Made by a program: the position numbers and the translations under genes. The notes under the pieces were generated by a model, which saw only the letters and a program-made list of their open reading frames with translations, was not told the DNA's origin and ran no database searches. A DNA stretch of 64,000 nucleotides, from the NCBI GenBank assembly GCA_020465985.1, contig JAANYP010006957.1:372001-436000 (forward strand), given 5' to 3'. Below are positions 11,017 through 26,700 of this stretch, piece after piece. This DNA comes from Centrapalus pauciflorus. Its lineage: Eukaryota > Streptophyta > Magnoliopsida > Asterales > Asteraceae. Numbering within the stretch: the stretch's first letter is position 1; each line of letters starts with the position of its first letter.

Positions 11017-13292
11017 TCAATTGAAGCTCAACTGATACTTGGGTCGTTGATTCGGAGTGAAAATCCCAAAATATTTCTCAGTCTCTGCTCCAGATTTTCG
11101 ATTTTCATCGAACATCGCAAACAAATACGTGTTTATCGCTGTTCCGGGCTTCGCTGGTGTCCCCCTTCTCCCTTTCACACGCGCAATCAGATTCTTGTAG
11201 TAAGTCCCTGCGTTTTCCATCGTCGCTCCACGGCCACCTGCCGACGGCCATCCGCTTTCCGACACAACAATCTCTACGTTTCCACCGCCAAAACGTGCCT
11301 GGGCTGCGTAGTGAGCATCTAACATAGCATCGAAAAGGTTTGAATACTGTCTGCCGTCATCATTCACAACCGTGCCCTGTGCCGTAAACAAAGCATACGC
11401 TAGGTTCCCATTAGGGTCCCCAAGGTAACCAAAGTAAGGGTAGATGTTTGCAAGCATTGGCAAGTTGTTTTGGGCTAAAAATCGGATTATCGGCTCGATA
11501 AACCCCCGCACGTTGTCATGAAATGCGCCTTGGCTTGGTGGATACGAGACTCTTAAAAGACCGGTGTAAGTTGCTGTAGACACTTTGATTTTGTTTCCGA
11601 GGCCCGCGGCTCTAACCGCGTTAAGAATATTTTGCATGGCCGGGAGTACGAAACTGACGTATTGGCGACTATCGTTGTTTGGATCGACTTCGTTCCCGAC
11701 AGCTATGTACTTGAAGTTGACGTCGGGGTAATTTAGGATGTTGTCTCTAACCCACCTGTTTGCAGCGTTTTGATCGGTGAGGGATCGTAGGGCATCGTTA
11801 GAAACATCGAGGATGAGTTCGATGTTGGTTCCTCTGAGGGCTCGAAGAGTGGCTGGATTAGGAGCGTAGATTCGCATTCCGCTTATGCCATTGCGTCTGT
11901 AAAGAGCTACGACGTCTTGTTCACTGGGCAAACCGTCACCGATTTGCCCATAGCACACGCCTACCGTTGATTGCGCATCTAAAACAAATAAATATGAACT
12001 CCATCATTAAAATGAAATATATCTTCCATCAACTTTTAATAATATATTACGATAAAATAAGGGATTTGATCGATTCCAAAATAAGAAATCGTTCGAAAAA
12101 AGTTAACTCCTAAAGAACATTTTTTTCCATACAAATTAACTTGTTTGTTAATACGTTATTATTTTTTTTAGAGGATTTTGTCTGCTTCTTTCCATTATGA
12201 ATTAATGAAAATTTTGTTAAGTGAGAAGAACTTAAATTTACGTATAATTTTCATTTTATTTCATTTCGCGTTACCAGACACCCCGTTAAAGACATCACAA
12301 AATTAAAAAAGAACTTATAAATCATATATGAATTTATTTTCTTAATTTTACCATATCAAACGCATCTAATTCTTAAAAGCTCCATGCGAAATATGCATAA
12401 TATATATTTGCATGCCAAAAAAGCATTGCATTTGTCATAATGCAAATTTGTTGAAAAGCTTTAAATATACCATTTATATGTCGTAAATTATATGCAACTG
12501 TCAAAATGTCTTATGTATTTGTTGAAATCTCACATACACATACATATATTGTATAGATTCTTAACAAATAAGAAACTAAATTTATCTTGAAAATTACGAG
12601 AAGCACTGTGATTTAATCCTTTACATATTGATTCATTAATTTTAAATATATAAAAAAAATGATCATAAATTCCAGATTAGATAAATCAATAATTCATTAT
12701 TTTTTACATAGATTCATTAGTTTTTGAATTTATAAATAAACGAATCACAAATTCAAAAATAAATGAATCAATATACAAAATTAGTGAATCATATTGTTTC
12801 TCACATTTCTCAATATATATTTATCATCTCACGATAGCCTAAGCCAGCCTATATGTGTGTGTGTTTAGATTATCGTGAGATACTAAATACATCTTAAGAA
12901 GTGTGATAAGCATTATGTTTCAACAATTTTGTATATCGATTCACTAATTTTGTACATTTATTCACTTATTTTTGAATTTGTAATAAATTCAAAAACTAAT
13001 GAATCAGTGTAAAAAATAATAAATTGTTGATATATGTAACCCGGAATTTATAATTACGTTATTTATATATTGTAAACAAATAAATAACAGTGTTTCTCAC
13101 ACTTCTTAATATATATAAATGATGTGCATTTGCTAAATATAATGTAGCTAAAAGTATATATATGCATTAATTGTGATATATATAATAAAACATATATATA
13201 TATAGAGAGAGAGAGAAAATAAAGAAAGAAAGACCTGTAAAAACGAGGAGGTTTATGAGTAGGGTAAGTAATATGAGGTTATTGATTGCCAT
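11017..13292 (-). CDS. Glucan endo-1,3-beta-glucosidase (GH17), secreted
   Basis: Two exons: 13235-13292 and 11017-11978 (minus strand), joined at phase 1 to give 339 residues. Exon 1 encodes an 18-20-residue hydrophobic signal peptide; the mature chain probably starts near Gln22 (QSTVGVCYGQ...), as in PR-2-type glucanases. The family's function is to hydrolyse internal beta-1,3 bonds of callose or fungal wall glucan. The GH17 catalytic residues are in place: the acid/base Glu116 in AVGNEVDP and the nucleophile Glu260 in VSESGWPSAG. The protein ends PNQRPKYQLSFN without a vacuolar propeptide, a GPI signal or an X8 domain, so an apoplastic enzyme is inferred. The donor is CAG|GTCTTT and the acceptor TTTTAG. 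The 1256-bp intron holds two related MITEs. No frame damage is seen. Confidence 0.95.
12592..12813. mobile_element. Foldback MITE in glucanase intron, copy 1
   Basis: The ends resemble GAGAAGCACTGTGATTTAAT and ATCATATTGTTTCTCACATTTCTC, imperfect inverted repeats. The interior is rich in ATTCATTAGTTTTTGAATTT and its complement. The same family occurs at 12893-13111 and 19247-19490. The ends are approximate. Confidence 0.6.
12893..13111. mobile_element. Foldback MITE in glucanase intron, copy 2
   Basis: The left end CTTAAGAAGTGTGATAAGCA is inverted against the right end AGTGTTTCTCACACTTCTTAA. It is the same family as the copy 80 bp away and the one at 19247-19490. Non-coding. Confidence 0.65.
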
Positions 13293-13330
13293 CGATTTTG
13301 TTTTATGAATTTTTCATTTAGGTTGAGATC

Positions 13331-13340
13331 ATATATATAG
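13331..13340 (-). promoter_or_regulatory. Probable TATA box of the glucanase gene
   Basis: On the minus strand this reads CTATATATAT, about 40 bases upstream of the glucanase ATG at 13292, a plausible core-promoter position with a very short leader. Confidence 0.5.
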
Positions 13341-13667
13341 TAATATGGGCGATATACGGACAATACATGCAAACCATTAATTTAACTTAAATTTGTGGAA
13401 ATTAAGAGATCGATGGCTTGTGGGAATTCAAGTATATACGTTATTTTCCACAATGCATAAACTAGATTTTTTTTTTTTTTTTTTTTTTTGAGTTTTAATT
13501 TTCGTATTGGATGGGAGTACGTCAACCATAATATGTAATTGGAAAATTCCCACCATGACCCATTGAAGGCGTCACATTCTTCCAATTAATCGACTTTCGC
13601 ATTGAAACATGACAAGTCTAATTTCAATCTTTCAACCGAGGGTGTGGTGGATTTCCACACTCACTAA

Positions 13668-13979
13668 GGATGCGTTTGGTTCGCGAATTTCCTTGGATTT
13701 GCATTTAATATCTTGTGTTTGGTTCACAGATTTCAGTAATGATTTAAAATCTCAGGATTTCTTAAATCTCTCCCTTCTTTGTTATTTAAAATCTCAGCGT
13801 CCCCCTAGTATTTAAATCTCGATCAGTTACCTTGCATTTTTCATATTAGCAAATTTTTTCTATAAGATAATGCAAATTCTTTAACAAAATCCTGATAAAT
13901 GCAAATGCTGCATAATGCAAATCATTTGACAAAATGCAAATCCCAGATAATAAAAATCTGCGAACCAAACGCCACCCCT
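13668..13979. mobile_element. PIF/Harbinger-type MITE
   Basis: The left end GGATGCGTTTGGTTCGC and right end GCGAACCAAACGCCACC are inverted with small differences. TAA lies on the left and TTAA just beyond the right end, so the right border is uncertain by a few bases. The interior repeats AATGCAAAT-like and GGATTTGCATTT blocks. It lies upstream of the glucanase gene. Confidence 0.75.
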
Positions 13980-17136
<3,157 letters not shown>

Positions 17137-17796
17137 TAAATTGTTTTAAGGGTTAATATTAAAAAATTATGTTTTTACCAATTTAGTCTCTCAATATTAT
17201 TTTTTATCGTTAGTTCTCGGGTTATTTTTTTGCTATTGAAACTATGAAATTTATTGCTAGACTAAGTTTGTACCGATTTATAGCTGTTCTCTATGTTCGC
17301 CCTAAACCTGCTGAAGAACAACGAGCCCTAATAATCGGGTTGGGGCGATGATAAGAAAGGAACCGGGTTGGCCGATGTTAAGAAATTAAGGAACCGGGTT
17401 GGGTTATAACCGGGTATAAACCGGGTAATATTATAAAACGGATCCGCCACGTAGGTAAAAACCGGGTAAAATATCAAAACGGGTTGACACGTCATTTAAA
17501 AATGGTCCACGTAGGCATTGCAACCGGATGAAACTGGTTACCAGGTCGACCAACTACCAAATTGGAACAAAATTGAAACTTTGACTACCAAATGTGCACA
17601 AAAAAAAGTTCACTACATAAATCGGTACAAAGTCGAAAGTTCACAGCTATTACATGCCATTTTCCCTTAAATAAATTGTTTTAAGGGTTAATATTAAAAA
17701 AATTATGTTTTTACCAATTTAGTCCCTCAATATTATTTTTTATCGTTAGTTCTCGGGTTATTTTTTTGCTATTGAAACTATGAAATTTATTGCTAG
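17137..17796. repeat. 124-bp direct repeats flanking a 411-bp insert
   Basis: The sequence at 17137-17260 (TAAATTGTTTTAAGGGTTAA... ATTTATTGCTAG) is repeated almost identically at 17672-17796, with one single-base indel and few substitutions. The 411-bp centre carries its own short inverted repeats (TTTGTACCGATTTATA at 17267-17282 against the region 17615-17632) and many ACCGGGT motifs. The outer repeats lack TG...CA ends, so this is not a clear TRIM or LTR element. A local duplication around an insertion is the simplest reading. Confidence 0.75.
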
Positions 17797-19246
17797 TGAC
17801 CTATTCTTTTAGTTAAAATAAATGAGGTAACATTTAGTTAAATTTTGAGTTGAAAAAAACCATCATGTTTATAGTATTTTGTCAATTCGGTACTTGAGAT
17901 GTTTTCTTCCATTTGTAAAATCAAAATGTTAGAACGATTTACTAAAATTTGATATAACTAACAGTTTAAACACGTGTATTCTATAATGGATTCAATACGA
18001 AAAAAATCGTCTCAGTGATCAAACTGATAAAAGAAATTAAAAACATAATGGTTTTTTCAATATAAACTTTATACTAAAATGTGATTTTATTTTTTTAAAT
18101 CTGAACAGTAGGTTGCCGGTAACGAATTTCACGGTTTCAATGACAAAAAAATTAACATAAGACTATAATGATAAAAAATAATATTGATAGACCAAATTGA
18201 TAAAACTGTAAAAATATGATTTTTTTTTAATACAAACCCTTCTTTTAACTATATATTTTTAATCAATAGACTTTTACTTATATGATTTATTACTCCCTCT
18301 AGTTTTTTGCAAATGAATATCTTAGTCAATATGCCACATTTTTTTCAAATATTACATTATGCAAAAACAAAATTTTCAAAAAATTATTTATAGATGAGTT
18401 TTGTTATTTTAAACCACTCACATCAATTTAAAAAAACTAATAATAAACGGGGTTTGCTAAATTGTGTTTTCTAGAACAATTTAAACATCATTCATTATTT
18501 TATTATAAAGAGGAAATTACTATAAAACTCTTGAGCTTGATTAGAAGAGCAGAGAAAACAGTTATGGGTTTGTATTAATTGATGGATGTAGAAGAGAATC
18601 ATATGAGTAGAAGTAGAAATGAAGCCATCGACTTTGATTAGAATCAAATGATATTGTGATTGATTTTGATAAACCTACGATTAATATAAGAGATTAAGCA
18701 ACTGAATTTGTGTATGGAAAAACTGAAAAAGAACCTGATTTAGAACAGAGGGAAAATGAAGACACGAGGAGTCACAGCAGTTTTGGCGGTGCTAGATTAA
18801 TAAGCAAGACGACGTCGTATACATGGTTCTATACCTAAGGTTAGCTACCTAACAACCACATATTCACTTTACCCATATATGAATTGGTAAATACTTTTTT
18901 TTATTTTTCAATTAAATCTTTATACTTAACATATATATTAATAAACAAAATGCTATGAAATATATGTTCTTTATTGTATTATATATTTTTTTAAATAATC
19001 GTTTTACATTATTATTTAATAAATATTAAAAAATTTTATTTACAAATTTGTATATTTTAATTGATATAATATAAATTTTTAATAAATACTATTTAAATAA
19101 ATTTCAAAAACAAATACAATATTTTTTAGTTAGATATATAGATACAATGGATAAGATAAAATTTAATTAGACTAAAATGAAGATAAGACAGATAAACACA
19201 TATAACATCTCTGTGTGTGTGTGTACACACGAAGCTAGATATACCT
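17797..19246. other. Intergenic DNA with a Stowaway-like end and a possible gene remnant
   Basis: TACTCCCTCTAGTTTTTTGC at about 18290 resembles the terminus of Stowaway (Tc1/mariner) MITEs; a partner end was not found. At about 18540-18800, a GC-richer patch read on the minus strand looks like a leader followed by ATGGCTTCATTTCTACTTCT, but the frame stops after ten codons. It may be the broken 5' end of a gene. Nothing else is recognised. Confidence 0.4.
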
Positions 19247-19490
19247 CGAGAAGTGTGAGCAACACTATGATTCACTCATTTGTATATTGATTAATTAATT
19301 TTTATACATTGATTTATTTCTTTTTGAATTTGTGATTTATTATTCATAAATACAAAAACTATTAAATCAATGTAAAAAGTAATGAGTTATTGATTTATTT
19401 CATTTGTAATTTATGACTTATTATTTATATATTCAGAAAATTGTGAATCAATATGTAAAAAATAAATCATAGTGTTTCTCACACTTCTCA
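19247..19490. mobile_element. Foldback MITE, third copy of the GAGAAGTGTGAG family
   Basis: The left end CTCGAGAAGTGTGAGCAACA is inverted against the right end AGTGTTTCTCACACTTCTCA. The arms contain complementary ATTCAT/ATGAAT-rich sequence. It is related to the two copies in the glucanase intron. Confidence 0.7.
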
Positions 19491-20784
19491 GTATATATTT
19501 AGCTTGTCATTTGATTTTAACACACATATATAATTGTATAATTAATAATTAACTACATAGTGAGGTTCACGGTTATTTTTTTAACGGCTAATGTTAGTGG
19601 TTAGCACCATTAGAAATCCTTGTATTACATGACGTTGATTTATAAAATACTAATAAATATTTATAATGATATATTTAGTAACTATACATGTGAATAAGAA
19701 AATAAATAGATATTTATAATTTTTTTAATAACATTTACATTACTTTCAAATAAAATATAAAAAGTTATAGAAAAATGGTTTTTTTTTAATTAAATTATGT
19801 GTGCTCAAGTAATATTTGGAATTGGATAAATATGAATTAAATATTATTTATTAATGTGTGTGTCATTGTTAATTGCTGGGTGTGGGGTAGAAATATGGGA
19901 AGTGATTAAAGTCATTCGTTTATTAATATTTGTAGATAAATTATAACAAGTAACTAAACGTAGAAACAATTTTGGCCAAACGAAAGGATCATCTTATTCT
20001 TTTCATATTTAAGCATCAAGAAGCTTAAATCTTAGGTCTTCCATATATATAAAATCATTAAATACCAAAGTTTTTGTTTGTCATGGTCCATTTTCTTGCC
20101 AATTGAAAACTCTAATTTACATTTTCATCCCAAATTAATAATTATGAAAAATTTTAATGACCTTTATCAATTACTTTATACTTTTAGTGATACATTTTAA
20201 TTATAATTTTGGATTTCTTCTATTTATTATTATGATCAATTTGAAACGAGTTTTGAATGTAAAACAATAGAAAGATAAAAACAATTTTGGGAAAAGATAT
20301 AAAACAACATACCCCAGCCAAAATTGTTTGCCAATGTGACCAACCTTTTGGGGTATTTGATTACATTAAAATACTGATAACAACAATGAAACAAAAGAAT
20401 GTGTACACTCACTCCATACATTTGTTTAAAATTAGTAAAAGCTCTCTATACAGTACACACAAAAACCTCACAAAAGGAAAAGAAAATGAAACCTGCAAGA
20501 GAGAACCATATATACAAGACCCTTGCATTTGCACATACCAATCGTTCTCGAACGTATAATTAAATCCATCAACCAATTCACGTCAGCACGTAGACACGCA
20601 GCTTGCACAGACACCTCAAACGAAACGTCATCTGCAAGAAATCTCCATCCAAGGACCAAAGTACACGAATGACTCAAAACCTTCTTTCTGTCCCACACAT
20701 TGCTTGGTCATTGCACATCTTTATGCTCTCACGCAACGGTTCACACTTGGAAATATTGACAAGAAACTGCATCCAAGAGATACG
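19491..20784. other. Intergenic DNA and 3' region of the TPR/DnaJ gene
   Basis: AT-rich, no gene seen. The part from about 20450 to 20784 is likely the 3' untranslated region of the minus-strand TPR/DnaJ gene, judged by its less biased composition. Confidence 0.5.
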
Positions 20785-23700
20785 TCAAGAGTGCCTCGAG
20801 TATCTATATGATGGACCCGTCTTTTCTTGGCCTTTTGACTGGGTATAAACATACGGTCTCCAAGAATCTTGAAATCGTCTGCTTCCACTTCGCTCAAATA
20901 CAGGGCTTTCTGCAGCCATTCTTCCCGAGTTGCTTCTAGAAAATTTTTTGACTTCATTTCTCATCTCTTCGTCCAAGTCATACCGTGACTTCTACAAAAA
21001 CAAATAACGGAACAAGTTAACATGAATGTGGAATGAAGAAAGAGAAGACACACCACAATCTTAAGGGATTGGCCTTGGTGATGGCAACAATAGCATGCTT
21101 TTGAGGGACCATACCTCATACCACCCTGCATTGGTGGTTTCAGGGTATCAAAATATCAGGTATGGATGCAGGGTACAACTCAAAACCCCCTAACCTGCCC
21201 TCAATAAATGCATGTATGTACTTATGAACTTTTTTACAAAAATGCCTAAATATATACAATTATGATTCTTTATCTTGATTGTTAATGTAAAGAGTGTGTT
21301 AAAAGATTTGCTAAATTTGATAGAGGTGTGGGGGTCGGGGGAGGGGGGGCGACGATATGAGGTAGTCAAGGGCAGGAGTGCAAAGCATGTATGGAACTGT
21401 AAAATCTTAAATCGAGCAGTACCCATCCAGTACTTGGCAGGAGTGCAGAACCCGGTATGGAACTGTAAACCCGTAAATCGAGAGGTACCTATCCAGTACT
21501 TGGTTCTAGTTATAGCAAGAAAAAAAATGGATCTCGGTTGGTCCAAACCAAACTTTCCTATTTGTTACTTCCTTTGAAATGACATTGTTTAAGTAAAAGA
21601 ATTAGGTTTGCATCACTAGCCCAAAACAATCCCAGAGTTCAAGTCTTGTTAATGCCTTCAAGGGTGTGTGGGACCGAACCATTACTATATGTTCTGGTTC
21701 TCAATTCCCTTGTTCTTAAATTTATAGTTCCAGTCTGGTTCAGCCTGTTTTGGTATTTAAAAAAAAGGGTAAGTCACCCTATGGAGCCCCCAACCGACCG
21801 GTCCTACAGCTAACATGAAAGTAAATTGCATAACCCATAATTAATAGACATGTAACAACTTTTGATCGTTAGACCTCCACTATAGATTCTGTGTCCCCAA
21901 CCACTAGAGTCTAGACTGCCATTGCAGGGACTATCAGGGCCTCAGGGGTGTGACAGTGACTGATGTGAGGGTGGAAAGCGAGGAGAGACCACGTCGCCAT
22001 CTCATATCCACAGGTTAACACTTGCGCACCTGGCCTAACAGTAAAGCTTTAAGGATTGGGGTGTAACAGGCCTGATGTCCGAACCTAACTACCTAAGGGT
22101 GGTACTACAGCATGTCCATTTAGAGGCCAAAAGTTCTCCCAATTTGAGTAAATGAAGCTTCACACGGACCCTGTAAACTATTTGGTGCCATAAACTACAT
22201 AAAAGTAATTAAAAAAAGTACGTGTAGAGCTTGTAAGTGAATGATTTTCAACACCTTGGATGGGTTTGAGAGTACAGCATATGCCTCTCCGATCATTTTG
22301 AAAAGCCTATCAGCATCTTTGTGGACATTTTCAGCTATTTCCTTCCACAGCCCATCATCCCCATTATCACTTCTACTCAGCGACAGAGCAGCCTACATCA
22401 ACAGGAGAAAAAACAAGTAAGAACCATTTATATCTTGTGCCAGCTTCAGATTTTGGATACAACCTTATCAGGATGATGTTTTAGTGCAGCTTTCCGATAT
22501 GCCTTTTTGACTTCTGCCGCAGAAGCAGTTGATTCAACTCCCCTGTAACATGTCAAAACCTCATCATCAATCAACACAAGATATTGCTCTTTCAATCATG
22601 ATTTCAAAAAGAACTTAGACTTACAATATGAGATACATATTTAAAGGAATCTCCTTTTTGGATTCTTCTTCGATGTTATATAGCTGGAGCTGAGTTTGCC
22701 TTAGCTCATTCATACCACTTGATTTATCCGACACACTCGAAAGCATGCCCTTTTCCTCAATTTGTGATGTGAGAAGAGCCACCAACTTCCGAAGATCTAT
22801 AGCCGCTTGTCCATAGTCTCTAATCATCTCATATAGGCTGGCTCGTCTAGAAATTGCCTGCATTGAAAGTACATTGTTTTTACGATTCCAATATTAACCC
22901 AGGAGAAAAAAAATATGGTGTTGCGATCTTTCAGATCATAACCGACTCAATGTTTAAATGTTTATACATATTGTCACGCTTCCATCATCATCCACGTCTA
23001 TTAAAAAAGGAAGTTTTACTCCCACTGGCCCTAAAAAGAATTGCAACAAATTCTACTTTGGGTGGTCCAAAGATATGCATTTTAAGTTACTCGTTAAGTT
23101 TTTAATCCTGATATACTTCTTTTACCCACTAGTAACATTACATGAAATTAAAAGCTTTGGTTTTAGTTCACAATTTTCCTTCAATTATTCGTATTACAAG
23201 CCAACTTTAGGCGTTTGATCAATAGTTAAACTTATCTTTTTAATAGCTTTAGGCTTCTGACATGTCGGGTCCAACTAGTCCACAGGTTCTATACAAAGCA
23301 TCCCCCTCCCTTGGACAAAAGAAAGTCGAAAGCTTTAAACCTTTTGGCTGGTGGGCATTGCACCTAAGGAGATGATACCACCCTGAAGGCCAGATCTACC
23401 TTGGGCTAAAAGCCCTTTTTGCGCAAAAACCAAACCTAAGTCGAAACCCTAGCAGCAGAAGGCGCTGCCGCCGCCGCCGCCGTTGGTCTGAAACCCTAGC
23501 AGTCGTCGTTGGTTGGTTTTCAAAACCCTAGCAGACGTCATCTTGGTCTGAAACCCTAGCCGCCATTCTGTGTTAAACCTTAGCCGCCACTATTTTCCGC
23601 AGAATCCCTAACGATTAGGGTTGTTAAATGCCGCTAAAAAGGAAGGTTCTTTGGGAGTGTTTTTTGGGCAGATTTGGTTTCATTGATTCCTTAGGAGTTC

Positions 23701-26700
23701 CGGTCATATCATAGTTATATTCGTTTGGTGCATTGAAATCAGGTGCACTCGTTTCAAACTATGTTTTTTTTCTTATTCTTAAGATTGATTGCAATCGGTA
23801 GAGTTCAATAGAACAGTCGTCAAGTTCAGGGAGCCGGCCATTGCTGTTTTGAACAGTACTTTTCAATATTGTTTCGTTTTAGTAAAACATAGTTCGTTTT
23901 GAAACAATGGCTGAGGACGGAAAAGTTAAGATTGATAAATTCAAAGGGCATGATTTTGGCTTTTGGAAGATGCAAATCGAAGATTATCTCTACCAGAAAA
24001 AGTTGCATGAACCGGCAAAAGGTATTAAACCGGAGGCTATGGCACAATTTTTACATTCCTATTCTTGTATCATATTCATGTGTAAGAATCATATCCATAT
24101 GGGTTTATGATTTCTTACCAATTTAATCAAGCTTTTTATTAAACTATTTGCCAAGTCATGGATTTTTTGGGAGGGAGATACTATATACAAAGCTAGTGTT
24201 AAGTGGGTGAGAATAAAATCTTGTCAAAAGCCAACTTTAAAACCTCAAAAATATGACAATGCAATAATGGAACTTTAAATTCATATCCCTCATTAGTTCA
24301 TCAAAAGAGACACTACGTGAGCAATAATTAAGACTATAAAAGTGATGCATGTTAGCAAACCTTGAGATAGTTTGAATCAAGAGCTATTGCCAAGCTGCAA
24401 TCTGCAATGGCATCTGCGATTTGACCCAAAGCTCTGTATGCTGCAGCACGGTTGCAAAAACATATGGCTGCAAAAGGGCGTGATTCAACACTACATGATA
24501 AGGCAGCGGTGTATTGTTCAACTGCCTCTGCATACTTCCCTGATTTATATGCTTCATTTCCTGCTGCCTGCAAAAAGAATAGATAGATGACATAATGCCA
24601 TGCAAAACATATACTATTTCAAAAACATGAATCCCACTTTGGCATCGGTGCGTAAAGACAAACCACAGACTAGAAATCTAATGAAATTTTTTTAGATTTA
24701 ATGGAAAATGTTAGAAATTTTTTGAATTAAAATTATGAACTTGGACGTATGTGAGTGTAGGCAAAAAAAACAAACAAACTAGTAACAAGAAAGGAGAACA
24801 AAGAATTAGTATTGAGAACAACAGAAAAGTTTGAATCAAGGTCGTGATAGGACTATCCTTAAGGGCGTCATTAGCCCCTACTACGAAATGTCAGTGGATA
24901 ATGAACTAGTTTCCTCCTGTGATTTAACCTTGCTTTAGAAATTTAAGCAGCAAACGGAAAATCCTCCATGAACATCTTCATCTAGACTCTAGAGTTTTGG
25001 AATAGGTACCAAAAAGGTATGATGATCAATATAATAAGCATGTGAAGCTATTAAAAGGGTTGACACATTTTAGTTTACGTTAGCTCGTAATTTTTTTAAG
25101 GCAATAAGCATAAAAAATGTAATGAATCCTGTGCCCTGTGGTTTTCCAACCAAAGAAAAAGAAACAAAACATAACACAGATGCAGAGAAACAAAAATACT
25201 GCCTCTAATTCACATCTAATGAACCCCAGAAAGAATGATAAAACCAAACTCCACTTATATCTCAATCTCCCAAAATACTCTCGTTTTCTTTGGCAATGAA
25301 GAGAGGGCACCATAACTTAAAGAAAAATCCTTGAATCCTCTAAATGTTCAGATTTTACAGGTCGGCCCATGAAGGTAGAATGCAGGGCTGTTTTGATGTG
25401 ACGACATAATTTTCATCAGAATAATATATGAAGGAGGCTTTCAGTGTTAAGAGTTTATAAGCATTGATTGTAATTGGTTATATGCCAACAATGTGGGCAA
25501 TGGTGTCTAAAATATAAGAAACAATGAAGGCGGTTGAGTCATTTTCACATGTTCGCCACTTTTTTCTCAACTCTTCTCACCTCCTGGGCGAGACAAGCTA
25601 CCTTTAGCTAGGAGCCTCTTTCCCGAATCTCCAATATCTCAAAAAGATTATGACATCATATATCATAATTTTCATTGTTTCCTCTTGTCTGTAGGGTAGG
25701 GTTTATTAGGGGTACATATTCTGATTAAAAAAACTTAACAAAGCACTTGCAAGTAATCAGACACTATATATTCTGTTTTACATTGTTCTGGTGTCAGGAT
25801 TGATAACAAAAAAGCACAGCTTCAAACATTATCAAGTAATAAACAGTCTAGATTGCATGGTGAAGAAATGTCACCTACTAAAAAAATCCATGATAGCCAG
25901 ATATTATAATTATCAAAGAGCAACATATAAATTGAAAACAAACTACTCCTGTCCCGAGAAAGTGAACTGATATAGAGCATCCATATAAAGCACAAGCCAC
26001 GACAAATTTACCTCTTCAAGAATTTGTTCAGTTCCATATTTAGCATATCACAATAGTGTGGAATGAAAATACTTCTTGTTTCTGTACCTTGCGAGATAAA
26101 AGCTCACGTACTGTGTCAGCTAAAGGTATCACTGACTCCAAACTCATGCTTTCTAACCTGCAAATCAATAGCACAAAGCCGTCAATTTCATATTCTCGGC
26201 TTTTAGACCACTGAAATACAAAAGAAGTGAGGAAAAATAGACATAAGAGTTCACAAAAAGGTTATTTCCAAAAAAACCCATGGTACTTTCCCATCTTTGC
26301 AATTAAGTCCCTGAACTCTTTGGATGTAAAAGATCCCTAATTAATGCTAAAGTTAAGAGGTCTTGTTGCGTAAATGGAGAACGTACGATGGTCTTTGAGA
26401 CAATAACCCATAGTTTTACTATTTTAGGGACTTCTCTACGTCCAAATGATAGTTCATAGACTTCTCTCCATCCGAAAAATGTTTAGGCACAAATACAAAA
26501 ATAAGGAAAGAATGATGGATTTTTCTAACAATAACCCTTAACACAATGTTTATTCTTTGGTGTGTTATAGTTTATAATAAACATAAATCAACATTGATCC
26601 CAATATGGCAGAACATTTGAACATAATCTTAACTAACTCTCTTTCTTTTTCCCAGAAAAGGAGTAGGGATACCTTTCTGTAATATGGCCAGAACACTCTT

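Noticed and set aside
10984..11322. 112-residue plus-strand frame
   Set aside because: It is antisense to the glucanase coding exon.
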